This document shows, piece by piece, positions 1 to 8,103 of a stretch of 64,000 nucleotides of DNA. Position numbers and translations under genes: made by a program. The stretch is from Adhaeribacter terrigena (GTDB lineage: Bacteria > Bacteroidota > Bacteroidia > Cytophagales > Hymenobacteraceae): contig NZ_JAEHFX010000003.1 of the NCBI RefSeq assembly GCF_016623615.1, forward strand, positions 62,001 through 126,000, written 5' to 3'. The notes under the pieces are model-generated. The model made no database searches and was not told the DNA's origin. It worked only from the letters and a program-made list of their open reading frames with translations. Position 1 is the stretch's first letter; every line of letters begins with the position of its first letter.

Positions 1-1754
1 AGTGGCCAATCGATATTGCCATTACCTTGATCTGGGTGGTTTTCGGCTGGAACATGTTCGGAACAATTGTAAAACGCCGCGAGCGCCACATGTACGTAGG
101 GGTTTGGTTTTACATTGCCACGTTCTTAACGGTTGCGGTGCTGCACATCGTTAACTCTTACGAAATTCCGGTTACCTTCATGAAAAGCTACTCGGGTTAC
201 GCCGGGGTGCAGGATGCGCTGGTGCAGTGGTGGTATGGCCACAATGCGGTTGCGTTCTTCTTAACCACGCCGTACCTGGGCATGATGTACTACTTCCTGC
301 CAAAAGCCGCGAACCGTCCGGTTTATTCCTACAGACTTTCCATTATCCACTTCTGGTCGCTGATCTTCATCTACATCTGGGCTGGTCCGCACCACTTATT
401 ATATACTTCCCTGCCAGACTGGGCACAAAGTTTAGGTGTAGTGTTCTCCGTAATGCTGATCGCGCCAAGCTGGGGCGGGATGATCAACGGCTTGTTAACC
501 CTGCGGGGCGCCTGGGATAAAGTGCGCGAAGAACCGGTACTGAAGTTCATGGTAGTAGCGGTTACCGCTTACGGGATGGCAACTTTCGAAGGTCCGATGC
601 TTTCTCTGAAAAACGTGAACGCCATTGCCCACTTTACCGACTGGATCGTAGCGCACGTACACGTGGGTGCCCTTGGCTGGAACGGTTTCTTAACCTTCGG
701 AATCTTGTACTGGTTAGTGCCGCGCATTTTTCAAACCAATCTGTATTCTAAGAAACTGGCAAATGCGCACTTCTGGTTAGGTACTTTGGGTATCATTTTC
801 TACGCGGTTCCCATGTACTGGGCCGGTTTCACCCAGGGCTTGATGTGGAAACAATTCGGCGAAGGCGGCGTGCTGCAATATGCCAACTTCCTGGAAACCG
901 TGCTGCAGATCGTGCCTATGTATTACCTGCGCGGTATTGGTGGAATCCTGTATCTGAGTGGAGCTTTCATCATGCTGTACAACGTCTACAAAACCGCCAA
1001 ATCCGGTAGCCTATTAGCCAACGAAGAAGCCGAAGCGGCACCGTTAATGCCGGCCACCGTTGGTCAGCACCACGACAGCCACTGGCACCGGATCATCGAG
1101 CGCAAGCCGTTCCGCATGGCCATCTGGGCAACTGTAGCCATCTTAATTGGTGGCCTGGTAGAAATGGTGCCAACGTTCCTGATCGACTCCAACGTGCCGA
1201 CCATTGCCAGCGTGAAACCATATACTTCCCTGGAATTACAAGGCCGCGACCTGTACATAAAAGAAGGTTGCGTGAACTGCCACACCCAGATGATCCGTCC
1301 GTTCCGCTCAGAAACTGAACGCTACGGCGAATACTCGAAAGCGGGAGAGTTCGTGTACGACCGTCCGTTCCTGTGGGGCTCGAAACGTACCGGTCCGGAC
1401 TTGCACCGCATCGGGCAGAAATACCCGCACAGCTGGCACTATAACCACATGCTCGATCCAACTTCTATGTCACCGGGTTCTATTATGCCGGCTTACCCTT
1501 GGTTGTTCGAGCAGGATCTGGATATAGAAGATACCCCGGCCAAGATCAGAGCCATGCAGAGTATGGGTGTTCCGTATCCGGAAGGTTACGCCGAAAAAGC
1601 CAACGAAGACCTGATGAAGCAAGCGAAAGGAATTTCCGCCGACCTGGCCAAAGAAGGCATAGAAGTGAAACCGGAAAAAGAGATCGTAGCCCTGATCGCC
1701 TATCTGCAAAGATTGGGTACCGACATTAAAGTGAAAGAAGAACAGAAACGATAA
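1..1754 (+). CDS. ccoNO: cbb3-type cytochrome c oxidase, fused subunits I and II (CcoN-CcoO), 5' partial
   Basis: This is the catalytic core of the high-affinity cbb3 terminal oxidase in the inner membrane. The frame is open to the window edge (WPIDIAIT precedes the first possible TTG at 27), so the N-terminal membrane helices are missing. The CcoN part shows the CuB-ligand motif GPHHLLYTSLPDW near 381-417 and the haem-ligand helix AHVHVGALGWNGF near 651-687. The CcoO part begins near 1205 and carries the mono-haem motif CVNCH at 1269-1283, followed by the conserved segments TGPDLHRIG and YPHSWHY. Fusion of CcoN and CcoO in one polypeptide is common in Bacteroidota. The ccoQ-like and ccoP genes follow on the same strand. 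Family assignment is secure; only the true start is unknown. Confidence 0.96.
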   Translation, partial: WPIDIAITLIWVVFGWNMFGTIVKRRERHMYVGVWFYIATFLTVAVLHIVNSYEIPVTFMKSYSGYAGVQDALVQWWYGHNAVAFFLTTPYLGMMYYFLPKAANRPVYSYRLSIIHFWSLIFIYIWAGPHHLLYTSLPDWAQSLGVVFSVMLIAPSWGGMINGLLTLRGAWDKVREEPVLKFMVVAVTAYGMATFEGPMLSLKNVNAIAHFTDWIVAHVHVGALGWNGFLTFGILYWLVPRIFQTNLYSKKLANAHFWLGTLGIIFYAVPMYWAGFTQGLMWKQFGEGGVLQYANFLETVLQIVPMYYLRGIGGILYLSGAFIMLYNVYKTAKSGSLLANEEAEAAPLMPATVGQHHDSHWHRIIERKPFRMAIWATVAILIGGLVEMVPTFLIDSNVPTIASVKPYTSLELQGRDLYIKEGCVNCHTQMIRPFRSETERYGEYSKAGEFVYDRPFLWGSKRTGPDLHRIGQKYPHSWHYNHMLDPTSMSPGSIMPAYPWLFEQDLDIEDTPAKIRAMQSMGVPYPEGYAEKANEDLMKQAKGISADLAKEGIEVKPEKEIVALIAYLQRLGTDIKVKEEQKR

Positions 1755-1929
1755 AATTTGGCGGAAGAAAAACAGAAACCAGATCTCAGACTTACAAGGA
1801 AAATACCATCGCCTTCCTACGCGGTTAAATAAAAAAACCGGAGCAGGGCTACCAAAAAACGGTAGGTAAAACAAACTAAAAAGTCTGGATCTGGGATCTG
1901 AATTCCGAAGCTATTAAAGAGATAAAGAA

Positions 1930-2124
1930 ATGTACAAGAACGTCTTACAGAGCATCACCGGAATCGAGATTTTCCCGCTGATCTCATTTGTCATATTCTT
2001 CGTGTTTTTCCTGGGTTTGCTACTGTACGTGGTATTATCCGATAAAAACCACTTAGCTACCATGTCGGAGCTGCCTTTGCAAAACGAAAACGAACCTCAA
2101 TTCGGAAAAGAATTACTCCTATGA
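1930..2124 (+). CDS. ccoQ: CcoQ-like small subunit of cbb3 oxidase
   Basis: A 64-residue protein with one membrane helix (about residues 14-36, rich in Phe, Val and Leu) and a short hydrophilic tail. Size, single helix and position between ccoNO and ccoP match CcoQ, the small stabilising subunit of the cbb3 complex. Its stop codon overlaps the ccoP start in an ATGA arrangement, so the two are translationally coupled. CcoQ sequences diverge strongly and the call rests mainly on context. The 175-nt stretch between ccoNO and this gene holds no gene that I can support. Confidence 0.75.
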   Translation: MYKNVLQSITGIEIFPLISFVIFFVFFLGLLLYVVLSDKNHLATMSELPLQNENEPQFGKELLL

Positions 2125-3326
2125 AAACGTTAAACAAAGTACTTTTTGCGGCCATAACCCTAGCGTTTTTCGGTGCTCCCGAAACGCAGGCCCAGCAGAT
2201 AGACGGCAAAGCTATTTTCGAAGCCAACTGCAAAGCCTGCCACAGCATTACCGAAGACGTGGTTGGTCCGGCCCTGAAAGACATAGATAAACGCCGCGAC
2301 GCCAAATGGATCAACAGCTTTGTAAAGAATTCCCAGAAAATGGTGCAGGCCGGCGATAAAGACGCGGTAGCCCTTTTCGAGAAATTCAACAAAGTGCCGA
2401 TGCCTTCTTTCGAAAGCTCGCTGAAAGACGCCGACATCGAAGCCGTAGTCGCCTACATTAAAACCGAAAGCGAAGCCCCGGTGCAAGCCGAAGTTGCAGC
2501 GCCGCCAACCACCCCGGCCGACCCGAAAAACGGTACTGGAAATGAGGTGAAAAGTAGCTTTAGCTTAAAATCACTGCCGGCTACGGTTTTCCTCGGTATC
2601 CTGATCGCGGTATTCCTTTTAGGCCTGGTGGTGCTGTTCCTGATCATGACCTTTGTTTCCATGCTGCCGGTACTGGGAAGCTATTATAACCGTCCGGAAA
2701 ATGCGCATTTGCCGATGGCGAAATTGGTTGGCCTGCTGCGCGGCGATACCAAATCCATTGTAGGCGAACACAAAGACGTGCTGATCGAAGACCACAGCTA
2801 CGACGGCATCCACGAGTTCGACAACGACCTGCCGCCCTGGTGGAAATACAGCTTCTACGCCACCATCATTTTCGGGATTGCCTACATGCTGCACTACCAC
2901 GTTTTTGAGACCGGTAAGCTGCAGGATGCTGAATACCAGGTTGAAATGGAACAAGCCGCCTTGCTAAGCGCCAACGAAGTAAGCGACCCGAATGCCAAAA
3001 CTGATTTCAAAGTTCTGACCGAGGCTACGGCTTTAGAAAGTGGTAAAACCATCTACGCCCAAAACTGCGCTGCCTGTCACGGCAAAGCCGGCGAAGGTAC
3101 TGTAGGCCCGAACTTAACCGACGAATTCTGGCTGCACGGCGGTGACGTTAACGACATCTTCAAAACCGTGAAATTCGGGGTAACCAGCAAAGGCATGGTA
3201 GCCTGGGATAAAAAGCTCAGCAAAGATCAGATCCTGGAAGTTTCCAGCTACATCCTGAGCCTGCAAGGCACTAAACCGGCCAACGGCAAAGCCCCGCAAG
3301 GCGAGAAGTACGAAGCGAAGAAGTAG
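2121..3326 (+). CDS. ccoP: cbb3 oxidase subunit CcoP with an extra N-terminal cytochrome c domain
   Basis: A membrane-anchored cytochrome that passes electrons to CcoO/CcoN. A signal peptide (residues 1-25) is followed by a cytochrome c domain with C37-K-A-C-H41, a Pro/Ala linker, a membrane helix (about 152-180), a CcoP-type N-terminal segment ending in a second helix (about 240-260), and a C-terminal cytochrome c domain with C316-A-A-C-H320. Classical CcoP carries two haem c domains after its helix; here one haem domain sits before the membrane part and one after it. It is the last gene of the oxidase operon, and a strong terminator follows at 3368. Confidence 0.93.
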   Translation: MKTLNKVLFAAITLAFFGAPETQAQQIDGKAIFEANCKACHSITEDVVGPALKDIDKRRDAKWINSFVKNSQKMVQAGDKDAVALFEKFNKVPMPSFESSLKDADIEAVVAYIKTESEAPVQAEVAAPPTTPADPKNGTGNEVKSSFSLKSLPATVFLGILIAVFLLGLVVLFLIMTFVSMLPVLGSYYNRPENAHLPMAKLVGLLRGDTKSIVGEHKDVLIEDHSYDGIHEFDNDLPPWWKYSFYATIIFGIAYMLHYHVFETGKLQDAEYQVEMEQAALLSANEVSDPNAKTDFKVLTEATALESGKTIYAQNCAACHGKAGEGTVGPNLTDEFWLHGGDVNDIFKTVKFGVTSKGMVAWDKKLSKDQILEVSSYILSLQGTKPANGKAPQGEKYEAKK

Positions 3327-3367
3327 TTTCTTTTAATTAGAAATTACGAATTATAAATTAGTTTATC

Positions 3368-3406
3368 AAAAGCTGCCAGGTGGAAACGCCTGGCAGCTTT
3401 TTGTTT
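3368..3406 (+). terminator. Rho-independent terminator of the cco operon
   Basis: A 13-bp stem (3368-3380 pairing with 3389-3401) encloses an 8-nt loop and ends in a run of T. It lies 42 nt after the ccoP stop. Confidence 0.9.
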
Positions 3407-3490
3407 TTAAGGATTAAGCGTTTTGAAACAAAGTCCCCCATGGAGAGGGTAGGGGAAGGATATGAGCATTGCTTGTTAAATCAAATTTGC

Positions 3491-3607
3491 GTCATTCTGA
3501 GCTTGTCGAAGAAACTATCTGGTACTCCTATGGAATTTAAGCGAAGCAATGAATTTCTTCAGCAGTTTCGGTACGCGTTAGTTCCCTCGCCTTCGCTCGG
3601 GATGACC
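3491..3607. repeat. Dispersed palindromic repeat, diverged copy
   Basis: The element begins GTCATTCTGAGCTTGTCGAA and ends in CTCGGGATGACC, so its ends form an imperfect inverted repeat. It is a shorter, diverged relative of the two copies at 61178 and 61836. It sits in a 540-nt gap between ccoP and ccoG. The rest of that gap holds the ccoP terminator, a G-rich stretch near 3437-3465 and the presumed ccoG promoter, in which I could not identify clear elements. Confidence 0.75.
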
Positions 3608-3872
3608 TAATAAATATAAATTCAATGTCAACTGCTACCAAATTAATTGTCTTAAACAGCAGGCATATTTTCACCATTCAAAAATATGACGAAATGCATT
3701 TTTCTGAATGATCTGTAACATTCCGTTTCCCCGCAAACAGCGGGAACTTTGTAAGTGAAAAAAGGAAAAATTCAGGCTTTCAAAGGAGAATTACCAATTA
3801 AGAGCCAATTCCTGATTCTCCAATATTCATTCAAACCATCTCGCTGCCGGTGCGCACAACCGGAAAGTGAAT

Positions 3873-5267
3873 ATGAGCAATATAGTTGATACCGAAACTT
3901 ACCGCGACACGATCTCGACGGTAGACAAAGACGGAAAAAGGGTATGGGTTTACCCGAAAAAACCGAAAGGCAAACTGTACAACTACCGCAAGCTGGTGAG
4001 CTATGGCTTTCTGGCTTTGCTTTTTATTGGGCCGTTCCTGAAAATTAACGGTTTGCCGGTGCTTATGCTGAATCTGGTAGAGCGTAAGTTCATCATTTTC
4101 GGAATGATCTTCTGGCCGCAGGATTTCTTTATTCTGGTGCTGGGTTTCCTGGCTTTCGTGGTTTTTATCATCCTGTTTACCATCGTTTACGGACGCGTTT
4201 TCTGCGGCTGGATCTGTCCGCAAACCATCTTCCTCGAAATGGTTTTCCGGAGAATTGAATACTGGATAGAAGGCGACAACAACAAACAGAAAGCGCTCGA
4301 CCGGCAGGACTGGAATTTCGAAAAGATCTGGAAGAAAACCGCCAAGCACGCCATTTTTGTAGCTATTTCCTTCATCATAGCGAACACGCTTTTAGCTTAT
4401 ATCATTGGCGTAGAAAAACTCCAAGAGATCGTTACCGATAACCCGGCTAACCACTTAGGCGGACTGGCTTCGATGGCAATTTTTACCGGAATTTTCTATT
4501 GGGTTTTCGCCAGTTTCCGGGAGCAGGTTTGTACCATTGTTTGCCCGTACGGCCGTTTGCAGGGCGTAATGCTCGATAAGAAAAGCATTGTGGTGGCCTA
4601 CGACTACGAACGCGGTGAACCGCGCGGCAAACTGCACAAAAACCAGGTGCGCACTGAAGGCGATTGCATCGATTGTAACCAATGCGTGCAGGTTTGCCCC
4701 ACCGGAATCGACATCCGCAACGGCACCCAGCTGGAGTGTATTAACTGCACTGCCTGTATCGATGCTTGCGACAGTATCATGGACCTGATCAACAAACCGC
4801 ACGGCCTGATCCGGTATGCTTCGGAAGAAGAGATTGCAGAGAAAAAGAAATTCCAGTTTACTACCCGTATGCGCGCGTACACCGCCATACTTGTAGTTCT
4901 GATGGGCGTTTTTGTAACCCTGCTCGTTACCCGCAAAAACATCGATGCGACCATTCTGCGCACGCCGGGCATGATGTACCAGAAAAAAGCCAACGGCAAC
5001 ATCAGCAACTTATACAACATTTCGCTCATCAACAAAACGAACGAAGCGTATCCGGTTACCCTGAAATTACTGGAACCACAAGGCGAAATTAAGATGGTAA
5101 GAAGCGGTTTAATATTGCCCGAACAAGGCATCACTGAAGGCGTTTTCTTTGCTGAAATTCCGAAAAGCGAGTTGCACAAAATAAATACCGAGATCAAGAT
5201 CGGCGTATTCTCCGGCGAACAGCTTATTACTACTAAAACTACAAAGTTCCTGGGGCCGGCTAATTAA
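3873..5267 (+). CDS. ccoG: cytochrome c oxidase accessory protein CcoG (FixG/RdxA family)
   Basis: A polyferredoxin-like membrane protein needed for cbb3 oxidase biogenesis; in other bacteria CcoG takes part in copper reduction and delivery. Several membrane helices surround the motif VFCGWICPQT (near 4197-4226), and two 4Fe-4S clusters follow: CIDCNQCVQVCP from about residue 265 and CINCTACIDACD from about residue 289. The C-terminal part is an Ig-like periplasmic domain. A GTG two codons upstream (3867) is also in frame; ATG 3873 gives the usual start MSNIVDTETYRD. It forms a probable biogenesis cluster with ccoH and the SafE-like gene downstream. Confidence 0.94.
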   Translation: MSNIVDTETYRDTISTVDKDGKRVWVYPKKPKGKLYNYRKLVSYGFLALLFIGPFLKINGLPVLMLNLVERKFIIFGMIFWPQDFFILVLGFLAFVVFIILFTIVYGRVFCGWICPQTIFLEMVFRRIEYWIEGDNNKQKALDRQDWNFEKIWKKTAKHAIFVAISFIIANTLLAYIIGVEKLQEIVTDNPANHLGGLASMAIFTGIFYWVFASFREQVCTIVCPYGRLQGVMLDKKSIVVAYDYERGEPRGKLHKNQVRTEGDCIDCNQCVQVCPTGIDIRNGTQLECINCTACIDACDSIMDLINKPHGLIRYASEEEIAEKKKFQFTTRMRAYTAILVVLMGVFVTLLVTRKNIDATILRTPGMMYQKKANGNISNLYNISLINKTNEAYPVTLKLLEPQGEIKMVRSGLILPEQGITEGVFFAEIPKSELHKINTEIKIGVFSGEQLITTKTTKFLGPAN

Positions 5268-5338
5268 ATTGCTGAATGGTTAAATTGTTGATTGTTAATT
5301 ATTATAGAGTTTTTGGCTTAAAAGTCATAGCGTTTTAT

Positions 5339-5445
5339 CCGGTCATCTCGACGAAAGGAGAGATATCTTCCAGTTGGTAAGAAGCCGGTATAAATGGTAG
5401 TGCTAACCTGCTAAGATCTTTCACTCGCGTTCGGGATGACGGATT
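5339..5445. repeat. Dispersed palindromic repeat, second type
   Basis: The element runs from CCGGTCATCTCGACGAAAGG to TTCGGGATGACGG, again with roughly complementary ends. The interior differs from the 3491/61178 family. It directly follows a copy of the 31-nt motif (5306-5336) in the 320-nt gap between ccoG and ccoH. The remainder of the gap is AT-rich with no gene. Confidence 0.6.
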
Positions 5446-5590
5446 GAAAAACATGACCAAATACTTTTTTACGGCTGACTAAACGCATTTCAAACGAAGA
5501 GTAGAAACCGGAATTTTGTATCAGTTACTATTGCAGATTTCAATTAACAATTAACAATCAGCAATTAAACAATAAAACCGCCGCACAGAA

Positions 5591-6067
5591 ATGAATACCG
5601 CACAAACTTCACCTAAAAAAATTGCCTGGTGGCCCAGGTTCATCATTCTGGGTTACATCCTTTTCATTGCTTACATCGGCAACTTTGTAAGAATGGCCAT
5701 GAGCTCCGATGTGGACCTGGTGAGTAAAGATTATTACAAACAGGAAATTGCCTACCAGCAACACATTAATACTGTTTCACAAACCAAAGCCAATAACGCT
5801 GATATTCAGGTTACGCTGGCAGAAGCCGCCGGCCAGTTAGTAGTAGCTTTTCCGGAGTTTTACGAAGGGCAGAAAGTAAGCGGCAAGATCAATTTCTTCC
5901 GGCCTTCCAACATGAAGCTTGACTTTGAAACCGCCCTGAATTTAAACGAGGCGCGGCAGCAATTCATCCCGGTAGATAAACTGGAAAGCGGACGCTGGAA
6001 AGTTCGGGTAAGCAGCGAAGTGAACGGCAAAAACTACTTCACCGAACAGATCATCACGCTGAAATAA
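5591..6067 (+). CDS. ccoH: CcoH/FixH family protein
   Basis: A 158-residue protein with one N-terminal membrane helix (about 13-35) containing the conserved segment WWPRFIILGYILFIAYIG, then a periplasmic domain with the family signature DVDLVSKDYYKQEIAYQ. FixH/CcoH proteins assist assembly of the cbb3 oxidase. It lies between ccoG and the SafE-like gene on the same strand, as in many Bacteroidota cbb3 clusters. Confidence 0.9.
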   Translation: MNTAQTSPKKIAWWPRFIILGYILFIAYIGNFVRMAMSSDVDLVSKDYYKQEIAYQQHINTVSQTKANNADIQVTLAEAAGQLVVAFPEFYEGQKVSGKINFFRPSNMKLDFETALNLNEARQQFIPVDKLESGRWKVRVSSEVNGKNYFTEQIITLK

Positions 6068-6143
6068 TCGCACGCATTTGAGAATTTAAATACGGGAAAA
6101 ACATTTTCAAATTTTCAAATCTCCAAATTTTCAAATTAAAAAA

Positions 6144-6866
6144 ATGATCTGGGCAGGATTTTTATTCGGCATTTTAGGAAGCTTCCATTGCGTAGGGATG
6201 TGCGGCCCGATTGCGATGGCGTTGCCAGTTGGCAGGGGAGCGGGCTGGCAGTTTGTGGCCGGCCGCCTCCTGTACAATGGTGGCAGAATCTTAACGTATG
6301 CCTTACTGGGTGGCCTTGCTGGTTTATTTGGTAAATCCTTGCAACTGGCCGGTTTTCAGCAAACCATTTCTATTGTTTCCGGTTTGCTTATTTTAGCCCT
6401 TGTAGTACTGCCATATTTCGGCGGAAGCAGGTTTACCACCTTTATCGGGTTCGATAAAGCGTTGCTAAAAGTACAAAGCTTAATGGCGAAGCAATTTCAT
6501 AAAAACAGCACCGCTTCCATGGGCATTATTGGTATGCTCAACGGCATTCTGCCTTGCGGTTTCGTGTACATTGCGTTGGCCGGCGCAGTTAGTGTCCCTT
6601 CAGTAGGCGGCAGTATGTTGTATATGGCTTTGTTTGGGTTGGGCACGTTTCCGCTCATGTTCCTTTTAAGCCTTTCCGGAAAACTGGTGAAGCCTAATCT
6701 GCGCAAGTTATTCAAGAAAGCGGTGCCGTATGCGGCTACGTTTATGGCGGTGCTTTTCATTCTGCGCGGCCTGAATTTGGGCATTCCGTACCTGAGTCCG
6801 CAGGTTATTAAAACCGCCGAAAAAACCGAAATGGCCTGCTGCCATAAACCGGTAGCAAAACGCTAG
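6144..6866 (+). CDS. SafE/TauE-type membrane protein associated with the cbb3 cluster
   Basis: A polytopic membrane protein of 240 residues with about six helices. It starts with the family signature FGILGSFHCVGMCGPIAMAL, and a second Gly/Pro/Cys motif, GMLNGILPCGFVYIALAGA, begins the second half; the two halves look like an internal duplication. Proteins of this family adjoining ccoG/ccoH are thought to act in cofactor or metal handling for cbb3 oxidase, but the substrate is not settled. The C-terminus has a CCH motif that might bind metal. The stop codon lies inside a copy of the 31-nt dispersed motif (6857-6887). Confidence 0.85.
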   Translation: MIWAGFLFGILGSFHCVGMCGPIAMALPVGRGAGWQFVAGRLLYNGGRILTYALLGGLAGLFGKSLQLAGFQQTISIVSGLLILALVVLPYFGGSRFTTFIGFDKALLKVQSLMAKQFHKNSTASMGIIGMLNGILPCGFVYIALAGAVSVPSVGGSMLYMALFGLGTFPLMFLLSLSGKLVKPNLRKLFKKAVPYAATFMAVLFILRGLNLGIPYLSPQVIKTAEKTEMACCHKPVAKR

Positions 6867-6927
6867 GGTTTTAGTCTTAAAAACTACTTTTTCGTTTTCC
6901 GAATTTCATTTTAACCGCACCATACTT

Positions 6928-7803
6928 ATGAAAAAGCTACTACTATTAACTGACCTTTCCGACGAAAGCGTGAATACCTACCGTTATGGTTTGCAACTGG
7001 CTAAAGCCTTGAAAGCGGAGATCATTTTATTGTATTGCTCCTCCGAAAAAGCGCTTACCATGACCGAGCAGTTCGGCTACCTTCAGAAGTTGCGCAGCTA
7101 TGCCGACCGTTTTGCCCAGGCGGTAAAAGAAAAAGCCGGTAAATTACCCTCCGTGGAATGCTTTGTAACGGCAGGTGAACCGGTGAACGCGGTAGCTAAA
7201 ATGGTAGAAACCATGCAGGTGGATCTGCTGGTGGCCGGTGACCGTTTCCTGGATAACCTGAAGTCGGAAACGCCGCTTCCCTTACAGCAATTGGTGCCTT
7301 GCCCGGCAATACTGGTACCGGAAGGGGTTACCCATAAAAAAATAAAGGAAATAGTTTTTGCTACCGATTTTACCGATCAGGATGTGGAGGTTGCCAAAGG
7401 AATCTGCAAGCTGGCCGAAGCGCTGAATGCCCACGTTTCTTTCCTGCATTTTTATCCGAAAAGTGAACGCGGTCGTCGGGCGCAGATTCTGCACAAAGGC
7501 GAAGAACTCACCGCGCAGCTTACCTGCAAAACCAGCCTGCATTTAATTGAAGAAGAAGACCTGCTGGAAGGCATGAACGATTTTGCCGAAAAGTACCGCG
7601 CCGATCTGTTTGTATTAGCAACCAAGGATACGCATCTGCTGCAGCAGTATTTCCAGAAAACCTACCGCAAAACCCAGGCTTACCATACCAGAGTACCACT
7701 GCTGAATCTGTACCAGGAACGAAATGCGCCTTGTTCTGCCAGCTGCTCGTTTTGCCATTCCGGTCATGAGCATAAGCACCAGGCGTTATCTGCGGTCCTT
7801 TAA
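6928..7803 (+). CDS. universal stress protein with two UspA domains
   Basis: Two tandem UspA folds, about residues 1-133 (starting KKLLLLTDLSDES) and 138-268 (starting IKEIVFATDFTDQD). Such proteins bind nucleotides or sense stress in the cytoplasm. The last 25 residues depart from the usual architecture: CSASCSFCHSGHEHKHQ is rich in Cys and His and could bind metal. The position right after the cbb3 biogenesis genes is consistent with a role under low oxygen or metal stress, but that is inference. A terminator follows at 7838. Confidence 0.88.
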   Translation: MKKLLLLTDLSDESVNTYRYGLQLAKALKAEIILLYCSSEKALTMTEQFGYLQKLRSYADRFAQAVKEKAGKLPSVECFVTAGEPVNAVAKMVETMQVDLLVAGDRFLDNLKSETPLPLQQLVPCPAILVPEGVTHKKIKEIVFATDFTDQDVEVAKGICKLAEALNAHVSFLHFYPKSERGRRAQILHKGEELTAQLTCKTSLHLIEEEDLLEGMNDFAEKYRADLFVLATKDTHLLQQYFQKTYRKTQAYHTRVPLLNLYQERNAPCSASCSFCHSGHEHKHQALSAVL

Positions 7804-7837
7804 TAAGTTTACATACGGAAATTTATGTTCTGAATTT

Positions 7838-7870
7838 AAAACCCTCCTAAGCAAACAGGAGGGTTTTTTG
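7838..7870 (+). terminator. Rho-independent terminator after the Usp gene
   Basis: An 11-bp stem (7838-7848 with 7857-7867) and a T run. A copy of the 31-nt motif starts 5 nt further on, at 7875. Confidence 0.9.
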
Positions 7871-7984
7871 TTTTAAAACGCTAGGGTTTCCGGCCTGAAA
7901 ACTCTGAATAATTATATTCACGTTGGTAATTCATCCCCTTATTCAGGCAGTTCACCGGTAAAAAACAGCTTCTGAAATAATATT

Positions 7985-8027
7985 TTAACAGGTACCTTGT
8001 TTTGCATAGTACCTGTTAATAACTTTG
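7985..8027 (+). promoter_or_regulatory. Perfect 11-bp inverted repeat overlapping the promoter of the outer-membrane receptor
   Basis: TTAACAGGTAC at 7985-7995 pairs with GTACCTGTTAA at 8009-8019 across a 13-nt spacer. A Bacteroidota -7 element TAACTTTG (8020-8027) abuts the right arm, and a TTG at 7997-7999, 20 nt upstream, fits the -33 element. The repeat therefore covers the core promoter, as expected for a repressor site. No regulator gene lies next to it. The receptor starts 77 nt downstream. Confidence 0.7.
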
Positions 8028-8103
8028 CAGCGCTTAAATTACTTCTGAGCTCAGCATGCTGGCAACGCTGGCTAGGAAATTTGCATCTCTTAATCTGAAA
8101 ACT

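Noticed and set aside
3380-3610. Plus frame of 76 codons after ccoP
   Set aside because: It runs through the terminator and the dispersed palindromic repeat, with no family features.
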